NCBI GenBank assembly: GCA_943332105.1
Contig: CALQOD010000029.1
Span: 1 to 32,582 of the forward strand
Direction of reading: 5' to 3'
Source of the DNA: Chitinophaga pinensis
Lineage (GTDB): Bacteria; Bacteroidota; Bacteroidia; AKYH767-A; OLB10
DNA length: 32,582 bases
This document shows, piece after piece, positions 18,878 through 27,097 of the stretch. A program made the translations under genes and the position numbers. The notes beneath the pieces were generated by a model. That model saw only the letters and a list, made by a program, of their open reading frames with translations. It was not told where the DNA came from and made no database searches. How positions within the stretch are numbered: the stretch's first letter is position 1; each line of letters begins with the position of its first letter.

Positions 18878-18909
18878 TTTGATTTAACGGTTGTTTTTAA
18901 TTAAATTTG
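18878..18909 (+). promoter_or_regulatory. Bacteroidota-type promoter of the mntA/hepT pair
   Basis: TTTG, 20 bases, TAAATTTG: both elements exact to the -33 TTTG / -7 TAnnTTTG consensus known for Bacteroides and flavobacteria. Transcription would begin about at the ATG at 18915, making the mRNA nearly leaderless if that start is used, or giving a leader near 20 bases if translation begins at the in-frame ATG at 18936. Confidence 0.5.
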
Positions 18910-18914
18910 TTGTC

Positions 18915-19214
18915 ATGGGTATTTTAGAACAAAATATGGAAGATATTAAAAGACTTTGTGTTTTATACAATGTCGATAAGATGTATCTATTCGGTTCAGT
19001 TCTAAATTCAACTTTTAATGAGAAAAGCGACATTGATTTATTAGTTAAATTTAAATCTATGGAGCTCTCAAATTATCTCGATAATTATATCGGATTTAAA
19101 GATAAATTAGAAGATTTGTTTGGGAGAGAGGTTGACTTATTAGAAGAGCAAACCTTGCGTAATCCAGTTTTGATAAAGTCGATAAATAAATCAAAGTCTC
19201 TGATTTATGGATGA
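18915..19214 (+). CDS. mntA: MntA-type minimal nucleotidyltransferase (antitoxin)
   Basis: 99 residues from ATG 18915 (the track start at 18891 is not needed; ATG 18936 is a second option). The nucleotidyltransferase core reads YLFGSVLNS...SDIDLLVKF: Gly27-Ser28 and the Asp39-x-Asp41 pair of the GSx9-11DxD motif. In MntA/HepT (type VII) systems this enzyme adds AMP units to a Tyr of the HepT toxin and so neutralises it. The next gene overlaps by 8 bases and is HepT-like, as expected. The size and the C-terminal FGREVDLLEEQTLRNP stretch are normal for the family. It may serve stability of this locus or phage defence. Confidence 0.88.
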   Translation: MGILEQNMEDIKRLCVLYNVDKMYLFGSVLNSTFNEKSDIDLLVKFKSMELSNYLDNYIGFKDKLEDLFGREVDLLEEQTLRNPVLIKSINKSKSLIYG

Positions 19215-19563
19215 AAGAATTCTAAAATGGCTTTTTGATATTAAATTAAGTATTGACGAAATCGAGAGTTTTTTCGAGGGTCCAGCAAAAGATTTTTTTC
19301 AGTATAAACAGAATCTTATTCTTAAACGAGCAGTTGAACGAAATTTAGAAATAATTGGAGAAGCCGTCAATCGTATAATAACTCGTGATAATTCATTTTC
19401 AGAGAAAATAAGCAATGCCAAGGCAATCATAGGACTGAGAAATCAAGTTATACATTCTTATGATAGTATTTCTGATGAGAATATTTGGTCTGTTTTAATT
19501 AATCATCTGCCAAAGTTGAAAATTGAAATTGAAAATTTGATTTCAAACGAGTGGGAAGATTAG
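19207..19563 (+). CDS. hepT: HepT-like HEPN ribonuclease toxin (DUF86)
   Basis: 118 residues, all helical. The HEPN active site is GLRNQVIHSYD: Arg78, four residues, His83 and Tyr85, the R-x4-H-x-Y form in which the Tyr is the acceptor of AMP groups from MntA in characterised systems. The upstream helix contains RAVERNLEIIGEAVNRI, a highly conserved DUF86 stretch. Proteins of this group are tRNA- or mRNA-targeting RNases when not modified. All catalytic residues are present, so the toxin looks functional. The ATG lies inside the antitoxin's end (ATGGATGA overlap), implying coupled translation. Confidence 0.88.
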   Translation: MDERILKWLFDIKLSIDEIESFFEGPAKDFFQYKQNLILKRAVERNLEIIGEAVNRIITRDNSFSEKISNAKAIIGLRNQVIHSYDSISDENIWSVLINHLPKLKIEIENLISNEWED

Positions 19564-19582
19564 ATTAAATTAAATAATTACA

Positions 19583-21958
19583 CTAAAACTCAAATATTAC
19601 ACCTATCGTAGGTACTACATTGCCAGAGGCGTTTTCTAGTTCTTTTAGCTTGTATGAATCTAAATTGTCAGGATCTATTGCAGGTGATCCATTCGCATCA
19701 AGGACAGCAGTTAAATACGGATTGAAGTAGGTTTTCTGATTTAAAAAGTTTTGAATATCGAGGTAAAAATTCAATGCAGATTTTTTAAAGAAGTATTTTT
19801 TATCGACGCGAATATCCAATTGAGTAAACGTGTTTGTTCTTCCCGTATTCAGTAAGGAATAATCGCGGATAGCCTGTCCCGTTACATTCCAGTTGTTTGT
19901 ATCTGCGCTCGCAGCATAATTATTTGGAGTGTAAGGCGCACCCGAACTCATTCTGAATTTTAATCCTGCTTCCCAGTTCTTGTTAAATATTTTTCCGGCT
20001 GTTAAACTTAGCGTATTACGGAAATCAGAGCCCGATGCAACATATCTGTCATCGCCATTGGTAAATTCACTCTTGCCAAAAGTATAAGCTAGTAATGCAT
20101 AAAAGTTCTTATAAAGCTTTTGTTGTACTAATAATTCAACTCCATAAGCGCGTCCTTTCGAGTTAGCATCCACCGGTACATTTCCTACAACACCAAAGTC
20201 GCCGCCCAGATTAGCAATGCTGATAGAGTCAATTAAATTTAAAGGGTAATTATCGTAAATTTTATAGTAACCTTCTAATGTCACGCGAATGTTATTCTGA
20301 CTGACATATTCAAGTCCTGCCACTGCTTGCTGGTTCCGGATATAAGGTATGTTCGTGTTCGTAAATGAACCAGCGCTATCTTTATATCCTAAGATTGTAT
20401 ATGCTGGTAATTGATAAAATATGCCAGCGCTCGCATTAAAGTAAAATCCTTTATGCAATTGCTGACTTAAAGATAATCGAGGTGAAAATTGCTCTAACGG
20501 ATTTTTCATTTTCGATCCGTAATTGTTACCATCAACTCTAGCTCCAAGTGAGATTGTCGTATACGATTTTGCAAACGTTCTACTGATTTGTCCGAACGCA
20601 CTGTATTTTTGAAAATTGATTTTAGAATTAAAATCCAACGTGATTTCGTTCGGAAGTTTATTGTAGGTACTATTTGAATAATTCACATCTTCTAAACCAA
20701 CTCCATAATTAATTTTCCAATCGCTAACACGAACTGTTTCTTCCAGTCGTAATTTGTTTTCAATTTCCGCCGATTGATAATCTAATATTTTGCCTGCTGA
20801 ATTTGCCAAATCATTATTCTTATACTTATTACTTGAATTGTCTAGGTGATTTCTGCTGATGACAAGAGTAGTGAAACGATTTTTTGAAAAGTGTCTGTAA
20901 GTTCCTCCAATTGTGTAATTCCACTGTTGGCTAGATGGCAATGTGCCCAATAAATATTTTTGTTTATCTGTTTCGTTTGCATCCAGATTTAATTTTAAAT
21001 TATCAAATGCACCCAATCCAATAAAGGTGAATTCATTTTTATTATTTGGCTTAATCTTGTATTTGAATTGAATGTCGTTGTAAATTGGTAAGAACGGCAA
21101 GCCTAATGCGCTAAATAAAAATTGCAAATACGAACGGCGATAAGACGCAATCAATGTAGAGTTTTTCGATACTGGTCCATCATAAACTGCTGCTAAATCA
21201 CTCGCTCCTAATGTAAGTGAGTAGAACGGTTTGTCATTTCTTCCATCTTTAAATTTAAAATCGAGCACAGAACTCATAGTGTTTCCTCTATTAGCAGGGA
21301 AAGCACCTGAATAAAAATTGACATCCTGAATAAAATCCACATTCAACATTCCAACAGGTCCGCCTGATGCTCCTTGCGTAGCAAAGTGATTGATGTTTGG
21401 TATTTCAATTCCATCGAGGTAAAAACGATTTTCATTCGATGAGCCACCTCTAACGATAAGGTCGTTACGAAATGTAGGAATGGATGCAACGCCCGGTAAT
21501 GATTGAATCACTTTAGAAATATCTCTATTGCCTCCAGGATTGCGTTTAATCTCTGCCACGCCTAATGTTCTTAAAGAAACAGGACTCTCTTCTTTCTTCG
21601 GATAAACAGCAGTCGTAATAACTACTTCACTTAATTTCTTCACATCTTCTTCTAAGGCAATATTGATAATAGCTCGCTTGTTGGGTTGCAGCACGACTTC
21701 ATAGGCAGTACCTTTTACATAACCGGTAAGCATGACTTCGATGTTGTATGTGCCGGGCTTTTCAATACTTAAAAAATAATTTCCTAAGGTATCAGAAGTA
21801 GTACTCGAAACAGAGGTTCCATTTTTGACTACCACCACTGCAAATGGCAAGAGATCATTGCTAATGGAATTGGTAATAGTTCCTGAAACAATACAATTTT
21901 GAGCATTGGTGTAGCTAATCGTAAAAAGCAGAGAGAGGATGAGAATTAGTTTTTTCAT
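19583..21958 (-). CDS. TonB-dependent outer-membrane receptor with carboxypeptidase-regulatory-like N-domain
   Basis: 791 residues. The signal peptide ends TNAQ (about residue 20). Residues 22-105 form a CarboxypepD_reg-like beta domain (SGTITNSISNDLLPFAVVVV... INIALEEDVK). The plug domain follows (about 115-235), with VIQSLPGVASIP, DLIVRGGSSNENRFYLDGIEIP and VDFIQDVNFYSGAFPA as the usual plug signatures. The remainder is a 22-stranded barrel ending in VVPTIGVIFEF with terminal Phe. It takes up an unidentified ligand driven by TonB. No SusD partner is adjacent, so it is not a SusCD pair; the receptor is shorter than SusC. It faces away from the hepT gene, with tail-to-tail spacing of 19 bases. 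Confidence 0.9.
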   Translation of the reverse strand: MKKLILILSLLFTISYTNAQNCIVSGTITNSISNDLLPFAVVVVKNGTSVSSTTSDTLGNYFLSIEKPGTYNIEVMLTGYVKGTAYEVVLQPNKRAIINIALEEDVKKLSEVVITTAVYPKKEESPVSLRTLGVAEIKRNPGGNRDISKVIQSLPGVASIPTFRNDLIVRGGSSNENRFYLDGIEIPNINHFATQGASGGPVGMLNVDFIQDVNFYSGAFPANRGNTMSSVLDFKFKDGRNDKPFYSLTLGASDLAAVYDGPVSKNSTLIASYRRSYLQFLFSALGLPFLPIYNDIQFKYKIKPNNKNEFTFIGLGAFDNLKLNLDANETDKQKYLLGTLPSSQQWNYTIGGTYRHFSKNRFTTLVISRNHLDNSSNKYKNNDLANSAGKILDYQSAEIENKLRLEETVRVSDWKINYGVGLEDVNYSNSTYNKLPNEITLDFNSKINFQKYSAFGQISRTFAKSYTTISLGARVDGNNYGSKMKNPLEQFSPRLSLSQQLHKGFYFNASAGIFYQLPAYTILGYKDSAGSFTNTNIPYIRNQQAVAGLEYVSQNNIRVTLEGYYKIYDNYPLNLIDSISIANLGGDFGVVGNVPVDANSKGRAYGVELLVQQKLYKNFYALLAYTFGKSEFTNGDDRYVASGSDFRNTLSLTAGKIFNKNWEAGLKFRMSSGAPYTPNNYAASADTNNWNVTGQAIRDYSLLNTGRTNTFTQLDIRVDKKYFFKKSALNFYLDIQNFLNQKTYFNPYLTAVLDANGSPAIDPDNLDSYKLKELENASGNVVPTIGVIFEF

Positions 21959-22003
21959 AGATAATTAAAGCACTTAAACAATGCAATAGGTGTTTTGTTC
22001 ATG

Positions 22004-22011
22004 CAAAGATA
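22004..22011 (-). promoter_or_regulatory. Possible -7 box of the TonB-dependent receptor gene
   Basis: Minus-strand TATCTTTG fits TAnnTTTG exactly and lies 45 bases before the ATG at 21958. The -33 element is not clear. Confidence 0.35.
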
Positions 22012-22074
22012 AAATTCAGTGGCAAGTATTTTAAAAATCGATGGAAAATTCCTTACAGTTAAGTAAGTTTGTGC

Positions 22075-23307
22075 ATGGTTAACAGTGAAACGGTTATTCT
22101 TAAAAACGGACTTAAAGTTTTATATGAGCATCATCCAACCGCGGCGGTTTCGCATGTTGCTGTAATGGTGAAGGCAGGTACGCGCGACGAAGGAAAAAAT
22201 GAAGAGGGGCTTGCACATTATATCGAACATTGTTTATTCAAAGGAACTAAGAATCGTAAGTCGTTTCATATTTTAAATCGCCTAGAAGTAATAGGAGGTG
22301 ATTTGAATGCTTACACGACGAAAGAAGAAACCTGTTTGCATGCATCGGTGATGAATCAATATTTACCAAGAGCAGTAGAATTAATTGCCGACATTTTCCA
22401 TAATTCCATTTTTCCAGAAAAAGAAATTGAAAAAGAAAAGGATGTCATTATCGATGAAATCCACTCGTATCAGGATACCCCTTACGAACAGATTTTTGAT
22501 GATTTCGAAGGGCAGGTTTTTAAAGGACATACACTAGGGCATCCTATATTAGGTACAGAAAAATCACTTCGTTCATTCAAAAGAAAAAATATTGTCGATT
22601 TTATCAAACGTAATTATCACCCTTCGGTAACCGTGTTTTCGGTGAGTGGTTCTATCGGATTAGAAAAAGCGATAGCGTTGGCAGAAGAATTTTTTGGAAT
22701 GAAAAAATCCACGACATCTATTCCTAAACGTACTGCTTTTAAAAAACATCAATCATCCGAAGTTGAAGTTCCGAAAGCTATTTCACAAGTGCATTATATC
22801 AGCGGAACTCCTGCTTATGCATTGAATGATCCGAGACGTTATACATTGGTTTTATTAAATAATTTACTCGGTGGACCAGGCATGAATTCACGTTTGAATT
22901 TGAATGTACGTGAGAAGTACGGATTTACATATACAATAGAAACAGGTTATCATACATATAGTGATACTGGAATTTTCTTTTTGTATTTTGCTACTGATCA
23001 AAAGCATTTTAATAAAACATTAAAGTTGGCGAATCAAGAGTTAGATAAGTTATGTGATAAGCCATTAGGCGATAAATTATTTTTGCAATATCGTGAGCAA
23101 TTATTAGGACAAATCATGATGGCACAAGAAAATAGATTAAGTGTTTTGTTATCCCGGTCAAAAGCGTTTTTGAATTTTGGTTCCGTTATATCTGTTGATG
23201 AAATCAGAGCGAAAGTGAAGAGTGTATCTGCAAAGGATATTCAGTCAGCAGCAAAAGATTTGTTGGGAAGCAAAGAAAGGTCAGCATTAATATACAAACC
23301 CGTTTAG
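22075..23307 (+). CDS. M16 family zinc metallopeptidase (pitrilysin/MPP-like)
   Basis: The track start at 22069 is a TTG; ATG 22075 gives MVNSETVILKNGLKVLY, the standard M16 beginning. 410 residues, the single-unit size. The inverted zinc motif H-x-x-E-H is AHYIEHCLFKGT (His48, Glu51, His52), and the third ligand is Glu128 in VIIDEIHSY, 76 residues on, as in active members. The C-terminal half keeps the second M16 domain (GGPGMNSRLNLNVREKYGFTY). These enzymes cut peptides in cytoplasm or envelope; with no signal peptide, this one is probably cytoplasmic. TAAGTTTG 4 bases before the ATG resembles a -7 box but is too close to be trusted. Confidence 0.92.
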   Translation: MVNSETVILKNGLKVLYEHHPTAAVSHVAVMVKAGTRDEGKNEEGLAHYIEHCLFKGTKNRKSFHILNRLEVIGGDLNAYTTKEETCLHASVMNQYLPRAVELIADIFHNSIFPEKEIEKEKDVIIDEIHSYQDTPYEQIFDDFEGQVFKGHTLGHPILGTEKSLRSFKRKNIVDFIKRNYHPSVTVFSVSGSIGLEKAIALAEEFFGMKKSTTSIPKRTAFKKHQSSEVEVPKAISQVHYISGTPAYALNDPRRYTLVLLNNLLGGPGMNSRLNLNVREKYGFTYTIETGYHTYSDTGIFFLYFATDQKHFNKTLKLANQELDKLCDKPLGDKLFLQYREQLLGQIMMAQENRLSVLLSRSKAFLNFGSVISVDEIRAKVKSVSAKDIQSAAKDLLGSKERSALIYKPV

Positions 23308-23337
23308 TTTAAATTAAACTCGTAATTTAGCATTATG

Positions 23338-23886
23338 ATGAAATATGTATTATCGGCATTGGTGGTTTTTGCAATGATTTCTTCTTGTAAAAAAGATCAA
23401 ACTTTTTCTGCCACTCCTGAAGTGAGCTTCGATAATTTTATTAAGTATTCAGATGCTTCTGGTGTTGATACTGCCGTTGATTTTATATTTACAATAAAAG
23501 ATGGCGATGGTGATATCGGATTTTTAGAGAATGAATTTAATGCTTCTTGCGGAGCAGATAATAGCAATTTATACATTTCTTACGAAGAAAAAAATGGAGC
23601 TGGATATCGTCCGAAAAAAATATGGACGCAAGTGACAGACATTACTACTAATTGCGATACAAACATTTATTTCGATAGTGTGCAAGTAAAGTTCAATCAA
23701 CGTATGCAATACATCGAGCCTCCAGGAAATAGCAAATCGATTGAGGCGACTGTAACTTATCGAATGGATTATATCAGTGCTTTGATTTTACTTAGCACGC
23801 AAGGTCGTTTTCAATTTTATATTCGCGATCGTGCAAATAACATTAGCAATACTTCGGCGAGTGCTGAGTTGTTGCTAAGCAAATAG
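23338..23886 (+). CDS. Hypothetical lipoprotein
   Basis: 182 residues from ATG 23338 (23335 is an equivalent ATG one codon earlier). Lipoprotein signal peptide MKYVLSALVVFAMISSC with KKDQTF after the lipid Cys. The mature part begins like a C2/Ig-type beta fold: ATPEVSFDNFIKY, then VDFIFTIKDGDGDIGF with Asp-rich turns that might bind calcium, and ends with AELLLSK. From memory, short lipoproteins with a D-G-D-G-D-I-G turn are common in this phylum and uncharacterised. It follows the M16 gene by 30 bases and runs tail-to-tail into the DUF5074 gene with a single base between stops. Confidence 0.75.
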   Translation: MKYVLSALVVFAMISSCKKDQTFSATPEVSFDNFIKYSDASGVDTAVDFIFTIKDGDGDIGFLENEFNASCGADNSNLYISYEEKNGAGYRPKKIWTQVTDITTNCDTNIYFDSVQVKFNQRMQYIEPPGNSKSIEATVTYRMDYISALILLSTQGRFQFYIRDRANNISNTSASAELLLSK

Positions 23887-23887
23887 T

Positions 23888-24955
23888 TTAGTTAAACGCA
23901 AATCCATTAGGAGCAATCCCTGCAAGTGCCGAATCGATTAAAGTACCATCCGAAGTAAATCGCAACACATAAGCTCTTCCAGAAAAATCTCCTCGTCCTG
24001 CAAATATTTCATTTGTGGTAGGGTTAATTCCTAATCCGTAAAATGAAGAACTAACAATAGTTGCTGGCGATTGTGTAGCAGCATAAATACTCAACTTTTT
24101 AATCTCTCCAGCATAACCGTATTCGCCATCTAAAAAGAATAACTCATCTTTTGATTTATTAATCTGCATTTTAACAGGATGGCTATTATAGGCAAACGTG
24201 AATTGTTGTTCGATAGCATTACTTGATGGATTTATTTGTATCAAAGCACCCGCAGCATCATCAGGAGTAGGTGTGTAGTCACTTCCTAAACTTCCCTTGC
24301 ATAGCGCCCAAACCTTTCCGTCTTTGTCCAGCTTAATAGAAGAAGGATTAAGTGGTGTGTTTATAGTAGCAATTACTGAATTGGAATTAATATCAATTAC
24401 TGTTATGGTACTATCATCTCCAAATCCACCACTGTTACATACATATAATTTATTATTGACGATAAGCATTTCTTCTGGTCCGCTTCCAGCAGGAATAGTA
24501 TCGATGATTTGATAGTTATTTAAATTCAAAACATACACATTGTCGGAGATCCAGTCGGAGATATATCCTTTACTTCCGTTTCCAATAAAAAATCGAGGTG
24601 ATGAAAGTCCCTGAATAGTAGTGATGCGTTTAAAATTTTCTAATGAAACCACTTCCATTTTTTGAGAGTTGTTTACTGCAATAAAAGCGCGGTTGTCATA
24701 TAACGCTATCGACTGTGCAACATCTCCCAATGGTAAATTATTAGCAGCAAAATAAAGATCTTCGCTAAATGTATTTGAATCCGTATTCAAAAAAGAAATA
24801 CTTCCGTTACCTTGTCCAAAGGCACCCTCATTGCAAATGAATACACCATTTAAATTGTTCGGAACAATTGACGGAGTTGATTCAGGCGTATTTTTACAAG
24901 AAGAAAAAAGAATAACTGGGATGAAGATAGCAATAAGTGTGTTTAAGTTTTTCAT
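23888..24955 (-). CDS. BtuG-like surface lipoprotein, DUF5074/YncE-type beta-propeller
   Basis: I start at ATG 24955 (MKNLNTLIAIFIPVILFSSCKN, lipid Cys20); the track start at 25018 lies inside the upstream RNA hairpin. 355 residues. Beta-propeller repeats run through the chain, with FICNEGAFGQGNGSISF, LPLGDVAQSIAL, AFIAVNNSQKMEVV, KGYISDWISDNVYVL, and LYVCNSGGFGDDSTITVID; these match the DUF5074 family. BtuG of Bacteroides, a surface lipoprotein that grips cobalamin and delivers it to BtuB, is a seven-bladed propeller of this kind. The B12 riboswitch immediately upstream strongly supports cobalamin capture. No btuB or btuF gene adjoins. Whether it binds B12 or a precursor cannot be read from sequence. 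Confidence 0.85.
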   Translation of the reverse strand: MKNLNTLIAIFIPVILFSSCKNTPESTPSIVPNNLNGVFICNEGAFGQGNGSISFLNTDSNTFSEDLYFAANNLPLGDVAQSIALYDNRAFIAVNNSQKMEVVSLENFKRITTIQGLSSPRFFIGNGSKGYISDWISDNVYVLNLNNYQIIDTIPAGSGPEEMLIVNNKLYVCNSGGFGDDSTITVIDINSNSVIATINTPLNPSSIKLDKDGKVWALCKGSLGSDYTPTPDDAAGALIQINPSSNAIEQQFTFAYNSHPVKMQINKSKDELFFLDGEYGYAGEIKKLSIYAATQSPATIVSSSFYGLGINPTTNEIFAGRGDFSGRAYVLRFTSDGTLIDSALAGIAPNGFAFN

Positions 24956-24975
24956 AGATATTAATTTTAATAGCG

Positions 24976-25029
24976 AAAAAATATCCATGAAGCGTACAGG
25001 CATAGCCGTTATACGCATTTACAATGGAT
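24976..25029 (-). terminator. Candidate expression-platform terminator of the cobalamin riboswitch
   Basis: Read on the minus strand, ATCCAT, GCGTA and GGC pair in nested fashion with GCC, TACGC and ATGGAT, giving a three-part stem, followed by ATTTTTT. It lies between the riboswitch and the start at 24955. A ligand-controlled transcription terminator is the simplest reading; an alternative is that the hairpin only shields the start. Confidence 0.5.
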
Positions 25030-25050
25030 GCCTTTCCTCCGAAGGTTTCG

Positions 25051-25228
25051 TTGTTATTGCATTGAGGCAGGTCTTCTGACTTACAGTTCATGCACCTTCC
25101 CGTTTTCACAGTGGTTGTTGCATTCAATGGCTATTGCCAAAGCTGTTTACAGCAGCGGGGACTGTCCCGGATTCACACCGGATTCCCTTTTCATCCCGCT
25201 TTTAAGCGGGAACCTTAACGCACTACAA
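25051..25228 (-). promoter_or_regulatory. Cobalamin (B12) riboswitch
   Basis: Minus-strand RNA with the conserved cobalamin core in order: AGGTT with a GCGGG hairpin, AAAAGGGAATCCGGTGTGAA, TCCGGGACAGTCCCCGC, TGCTGTAA, a variable arm, then the B12 box AGTCAGAAGACCTGCC near the 3' end. TTGT/TGCGTT at the 5' end can pair with AATGCA/ACAA at the 3' end as P1. All pieces needed for adenosyl- or methylcobalamin binding are present. It sits directly in front of the BtuG-like gene and after the stop of a glycosyltransferase at 25243. Confidence 0.97.
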
Positions 25229-25242
25229 TAGTAGCGAAAAAA

Positions 25243-26316
25243 TTAAAACGAAAGTTTATCAATTGCTTCTAATAATAGCTTGTCTGACGAAAATGACAAT
25301 TGTCTAACATCGGATAAATCTTGAAATCCTTTCTCCCAATTCATTTGATGTTGTTCTTGAAAAACTATTTTATGTTGGTTGGATAAATGCTTTGCTAAAT
25401 ATAATTGCTCTGTTTGGCCTGGAGTGGGAATGCACAAAGCTGTTTTGTTCAGTTTGGCTAAGTCCATTAAGGTAGAATAGCCCGAACGACAAACAATATA
25501 CTGAGCGCTTTTAATAATTGGTGCAAGTTGATTGTTTCCTAGATGTGAAACGAGTGTAATACTTCCTTTCGTTATTTGCTCGTTTTTATTCGGCTGACCT
25601 AATAGGATTAATGTTTTTTTGTTGATACGCATTGCTTCTTGCAAACAGGCTTCTTGAAAAATACTTCGTTGTGGTTCTGGTCCTGAGATGAGTACTACTA
25701 CTTCGTAATTATTTTCTGTTGGAATATTATCTGAACTATTGAATCGTGATAAAGGTCCGATGAATTCACAATTTAAACTTTGAGCAATTGAAGGATGATT
25801 AGCTAAAATTCCACTTAAATTATTTTCACCTGATGCATCAGGAATCCAGATTTTCAAAAATCGTTTTAAAAATTTCGAGTGAAAATGAAATAGGATTGGT
25901 TCAATCCATTTTGCAAAACGATTAGGTGCTTGCAAGTATAACTGGTGACCAATAAAAATACTTGGTCTTGTTAGATGCCAAGCGCCATAACGATTATCGC
26001 TAATGATTAAATCAGGCTTTATTTCGTCACATAATACAAGAAACTGTTGATGTTCTTGTTTAATTGATTTTAGCAACGATGGAATCATCCAAACAATTCC
26101 GAAGGAAGAATCCGTAAAACGCACTTGAATACCGAATAAGTCATGCGCTTTTAAATCGGGAAAATAATTTTTTAATAGCAGCAATGAATTTCCTTCTCCT
26201 GCTAGATGTACATTATATCCACGTTGCAACATGGCTTCAATCACGGGAATACTTCTTGTGGCATGTCCAAGTCCCCAATCGAGCACCGTAAATAAAACCC
26301 GTTTTTGCTGTTGCAT
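25243..26316 (-). CDS. Glycosyltransferase-like protein (MurG/GT1-type fold)
   Basis: 357 residues, cytoplasmic or membrane-peripheral. The N-terminus has the GT-B pattern VLFTVLDWGLGHATRSIPVI, where the GLGHATR loop matches the G-x-G-H donor/acceptor loop of MurG-like and monogalactosyldiacylglycerol-type transferases. Near the C-terminus, YIVCRSGYSTLMDLAKL resembles the nucleotide-sugar binding helix, followed by CIPTPGQTEQLYLAKHL. The central PSIFIGHQLYLQAPN and GPLSRFNS are also normal for the undefined glycosyltransferase group (TIGR00661-like). Acceptor and sugar are unknown. It is alone on its strand upstream of the riboswitch. Confidence 0.8.
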   Translation of the reverse strand: MQQQKRVLFTVLDWGLGHATRSIPVIEAMLQRGYNVHLAGEGNSLLLLKNYFPDLKAHDLFGIQVRFTDSSFGIVWMIPSLLKSIKQEHQQFLVLCDEIKPDLIISDNRYGAWHLTRPSIFIGHQLYLQAPNRFAKWIEPILFHFHSKFLKRFLKIWIPDASGENNLSGILANHPSIAQSLNCEFIGPLSRFNSSDNIPTENNYEVVVLISGPEPQRSIFQEACLQEAMRINKKTLILLGQPNKNEQITKGSITLVSHLGNNQLAPIIKSAQYIVCRSGYSTLMDLAKLNKTALCIPTPGQTEQLYLAKHLSNQHKIVFQEQHQMNWEKGFQDLSDVRQLSFSSDKLLLEAIDKLSF

Positions 26317-26344
26317 AAAAACAAAGTTAGTGAACCAATTCTGT

Positions 26345-26375
26345 TTTGAATGATGGGTAGGGTTGCTTATTTTCG
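26345..26375 (+). promoter_or_regulatory. Promoter of trmB
   Basis: TTTG, 19 bases, TATTTTCG: -33 exact and -7 with one change (TTCG for TTTG). The ATG at 26388 is 12 bases further on. Confidence 0.4.
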
Positions 26376-26387
26376 TTTGCTGAAATT

Positions 26388-27050
26388 ATGTCGAAGAGAA
26401 AACTACAACGATTTGATGAGCTCACCCGTTTAGAGCGCGTTTATCAATTCCCATTTCCGTTGGTGCATACCGATCATGGAATGAAGGGAAACTGGAATAA
26501 AAATGTATTTAAGAATGATAATCCGATTGTGCTGGAAATAGGCTGCGGACGAGGAGAATATACGGTGGCTTTATCGAAAGATAATCCCGATAAAAATTTT
26601 ATTGGTATCGATATCAAAGGAGCTAGAATCTGGAGAGGGGCTAAAACAGCCAACGAACAAAATATTTTAAATGCAGCTTTCTTACGCGTGCACATCGAAT
26701 GGCTTGCACAATTTTTTGAGAAGGGAGAAGTGAGTGAAATATGGATTACCTTTCCTGATCCTCAGCCGCAGTTAACGCGCGAGAATCGTCGTCTAACAAA
26801 TAAGAAGTTTATAAATCTTTATCGGATGTTGCTAAAGCCAGGTGGTAAGTTGCACTTGAAAACAGACAATATCGGATTGTTTGAATATACGCTCGAAGTA
26901 TTGACGACAGAAGAAGGAGAAATGGAAGTCTGTACGAAAGATTTATACATGGATACTCCGAAAGGATTTAACTTAAGTATACAAACCACTTACGAAAAGA
27001 TATTTATGGCCGAGGGTTATAAAATAAATTACCTTCGTTTTAAAATATGA
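26388..27050 (+). CDS. trmB: tRNA (guanine-N7-)-methyltransferase
   Basis: Methylates G46 in the variable loop of many tRNAs using S-adenosylmethionine. 220 residues, normal. The SAM-binding motif is VLEIGCGRGEYTV (about 48-60), the acidic adenosine contact follows in FIGIDIKGAR, and the family-defining motif is WITFPDPQPQ (119-128), with Q in place of the usual W/K of PDPWPKKRH, a variation I believe is normal in this phylum. The C-terminus LKPGGKLHLKTDN completes the methyltransferase fold. The start ATG has a good upstream promoter. The lemA group begins 47 bases later and may be co-transcribed. Confidence 0.95.
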   Translation: MSKRKLQRFDELTRLERVYQFPFPLVHTDHGMKGNWNKNVFKNDNPIVLEIGCGRGEYTVALSKDNPDKNFIGIDIKGARIWRGAKTANEQNILNAAFLRVHIEWLAQFFEKGEVSEIWITFPDPQPQLTRENRRLTNKKFINLYRMLLKPGGKLHLKTDNIGLFEYTLEVLTTEEGEMEVCTKDLYMDTPKGFNLSIQTTYEKIFMAEGYKINYLRFKI

Positions 27051-27097
27051 AAATAAAATTACACTACATTCGTTAACGCAATTAAACCTATTCAAAT

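Noticed and set aside
22064-22071. TAAGTTTG before the M16 peptidase as a promoter
   Set aside because: It fits TAnnTTTG but lies 4 bases from the ATG with no -33 element at the right distance. One such 8-mer by chance is expected in AT-rich DNA.
24955-25018. Upstream start of the DUF5074 gene given by the ORF track
   Set aside because: It would translate the terminator-like hairpin and place 21 residues before a perfect lipoprotein signal peptide.
24894-25127. Minus-strand ORF (77 aa) and overlapping plus-strand ORFs 24831-25079 and 25028-25231
   Set aside because: They lie across the cobalamin riboswitch, its hairpin and the signal-peptide region of the BtuG-like gene. The structured RNA explains the sequence, and the translations look random.
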